Origin: Acinetobacter courvalinii
Lineage (GTDB): Bacteria > Pseudomonadota > Gammaproteobacteria > Pseudomonadales > Moraxellaceae
Length of the DNA stretch: 64,000 bases
Assembly (NCBI RefSeq): GCF_014635545.1
Contig: NZ_BMDA01000001.1
Location: 2,000,739 to 2,064,738, forward strand
Direction of reading: 5' to 3'
Part shown: positions 63,767 through 64,000 of the stretch, one piece after another
How positions within the stretch are numbered: the first letter of the stretch is position 1
Layout of the letters: each line of letters begins with the position of its first letter
Made by a program: the position numbers and the translations under genes
The notes under the pieces: model-generated
Seen by the model: only the letters and a program-made list of their open reading frames with translations
Told to the model about the DNA's origin: nothing
Database searches by the model: none

Positions 63767-64000
63767 CTACATATTCTCTAATGCTTTTTTTGCCAATACA
63801 TTTCCATTATCGGCAGATTTTTTATACCACTTTTTAGCTTCATTTAAGTTACGAGGGAAACCATCCGTACCATCATGGTACATTTTTGCAATATTATATT
63901 GTGCACTCGCACTTCCATTTTCTGCTGCTCTTGAAAGCCACTCTTTAGCTTTAGAATTGCTTTGTGGGACTCCTAAACCTCTACCATACATTATCGACAA
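63767..64000 (-). CDS. Sel1-repeat protein, C-terminal part (cut by window edge)
   Basis: The last 78 codons of a Sel1-like (tetratricopeptide-related) repeat protein. Two repeats are visible: MYGRGLGVPQSNSKAKEWLS-RAAENGS and AQYNIAKMYHDG-NLNEAKKWYKKSADNGN. Such repeats bind other proteins. The gene continues beyond the window; the frame is open at the edge. Confidence 0.85.
   Translation of the reverse strand: MSIMYGRGLGVPQSNSKAKEWLSRAAENGSASAQYNIAKMYHDGTDGFPRNLNEAKKWYKKSADNGNVLAKKALENM

Overview
The window reads as a piece of an Acinetobacter chromosome. The main reasons are an antABC anthranilate dioxygenase set that I recall as close to that of A. baylyi ADP1, a membrane protein of the Acinetobacter ABZJ_00895 type, a Pseudomonas/Acinetobacter-style HemB without zinc cysteines, and a tmRNA whose tag reads ANDESYALAA. 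All family names come from reading motifs by eye; no database search was possible.

Layout. 0-8.7 kb: start of an amidase with a divergent MarR regulator; a leftward set of two dehydrogenases, an AraC regulator and an MFS carrier; a LysR/AzoR divergent pair; a small zinc-ribbon/glycine-zipper protein. 9.1-13.9 kb: a compact six-gene leftward operon with a Rieske oxygenase alpha subunit, an unknown 117-residue protein, an NTF2-like small subunit, a Rieske ferredoxin, a plant-type ferredoxin reductase and an acetamidase/formamidase carrying a zinc ribbon. 14-19 kb: hypothetical genes, a sorbosone-dehydrogenase-like lipoprotein and a GNAT gene that seems to lack a normal start codon.

19.4-40.6 kb is an AT-rich accessory region. 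It ends at the 3' end of ssrA (tmRNA, 40561-40920, minus strand). Degenerate copies of that 3' end lie at 22191-22219 and 19753-19775, each preceded by the same decayed coding tail and hairpin, probably the C-terminus of a tyrosine recombinase. I read this as tandem islands inserted at ssrA. The inner 18.4-kb island carries an orphan antitoxin, EamA/YddG/MarC membrane proteins, a porin, and a two-armed gene set for onium zwitterions. The left arm is a Rieske monooxygenase, an aldehyde dehydrogenase, a rubredoxin-fused FAD reductase, an amine-oxidase-like flavoprotein and a cupin. The right arm is two BCCT transporters, a DddP-type DMSP lyase and an Old Yellow Enzyme. A LysR regulator sits at the end, and four similar T-N11-A palindromes lie in front of the Rieske operon, both BCCT genes and the LysR gene itself. 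A shared LysR-controlled uptake and breakdown system is the simplest reading and the most interesting item here.

41-64 kb is more ordinary chromosome: Ggt, EmrAB efflux, an AraC regulator, an AAHS carrier and antABC for anthranilate to catechol, a thioesterase, HemB, ThiO, a sugar epimerase homologue, a candidate structured small RNA (about 56648-56807), GNAT, VOC and crotonase genes, SbcD/SbcC with an extremely glutamine-rich coiled coil, and a cut-off Sel1-repeat protein.
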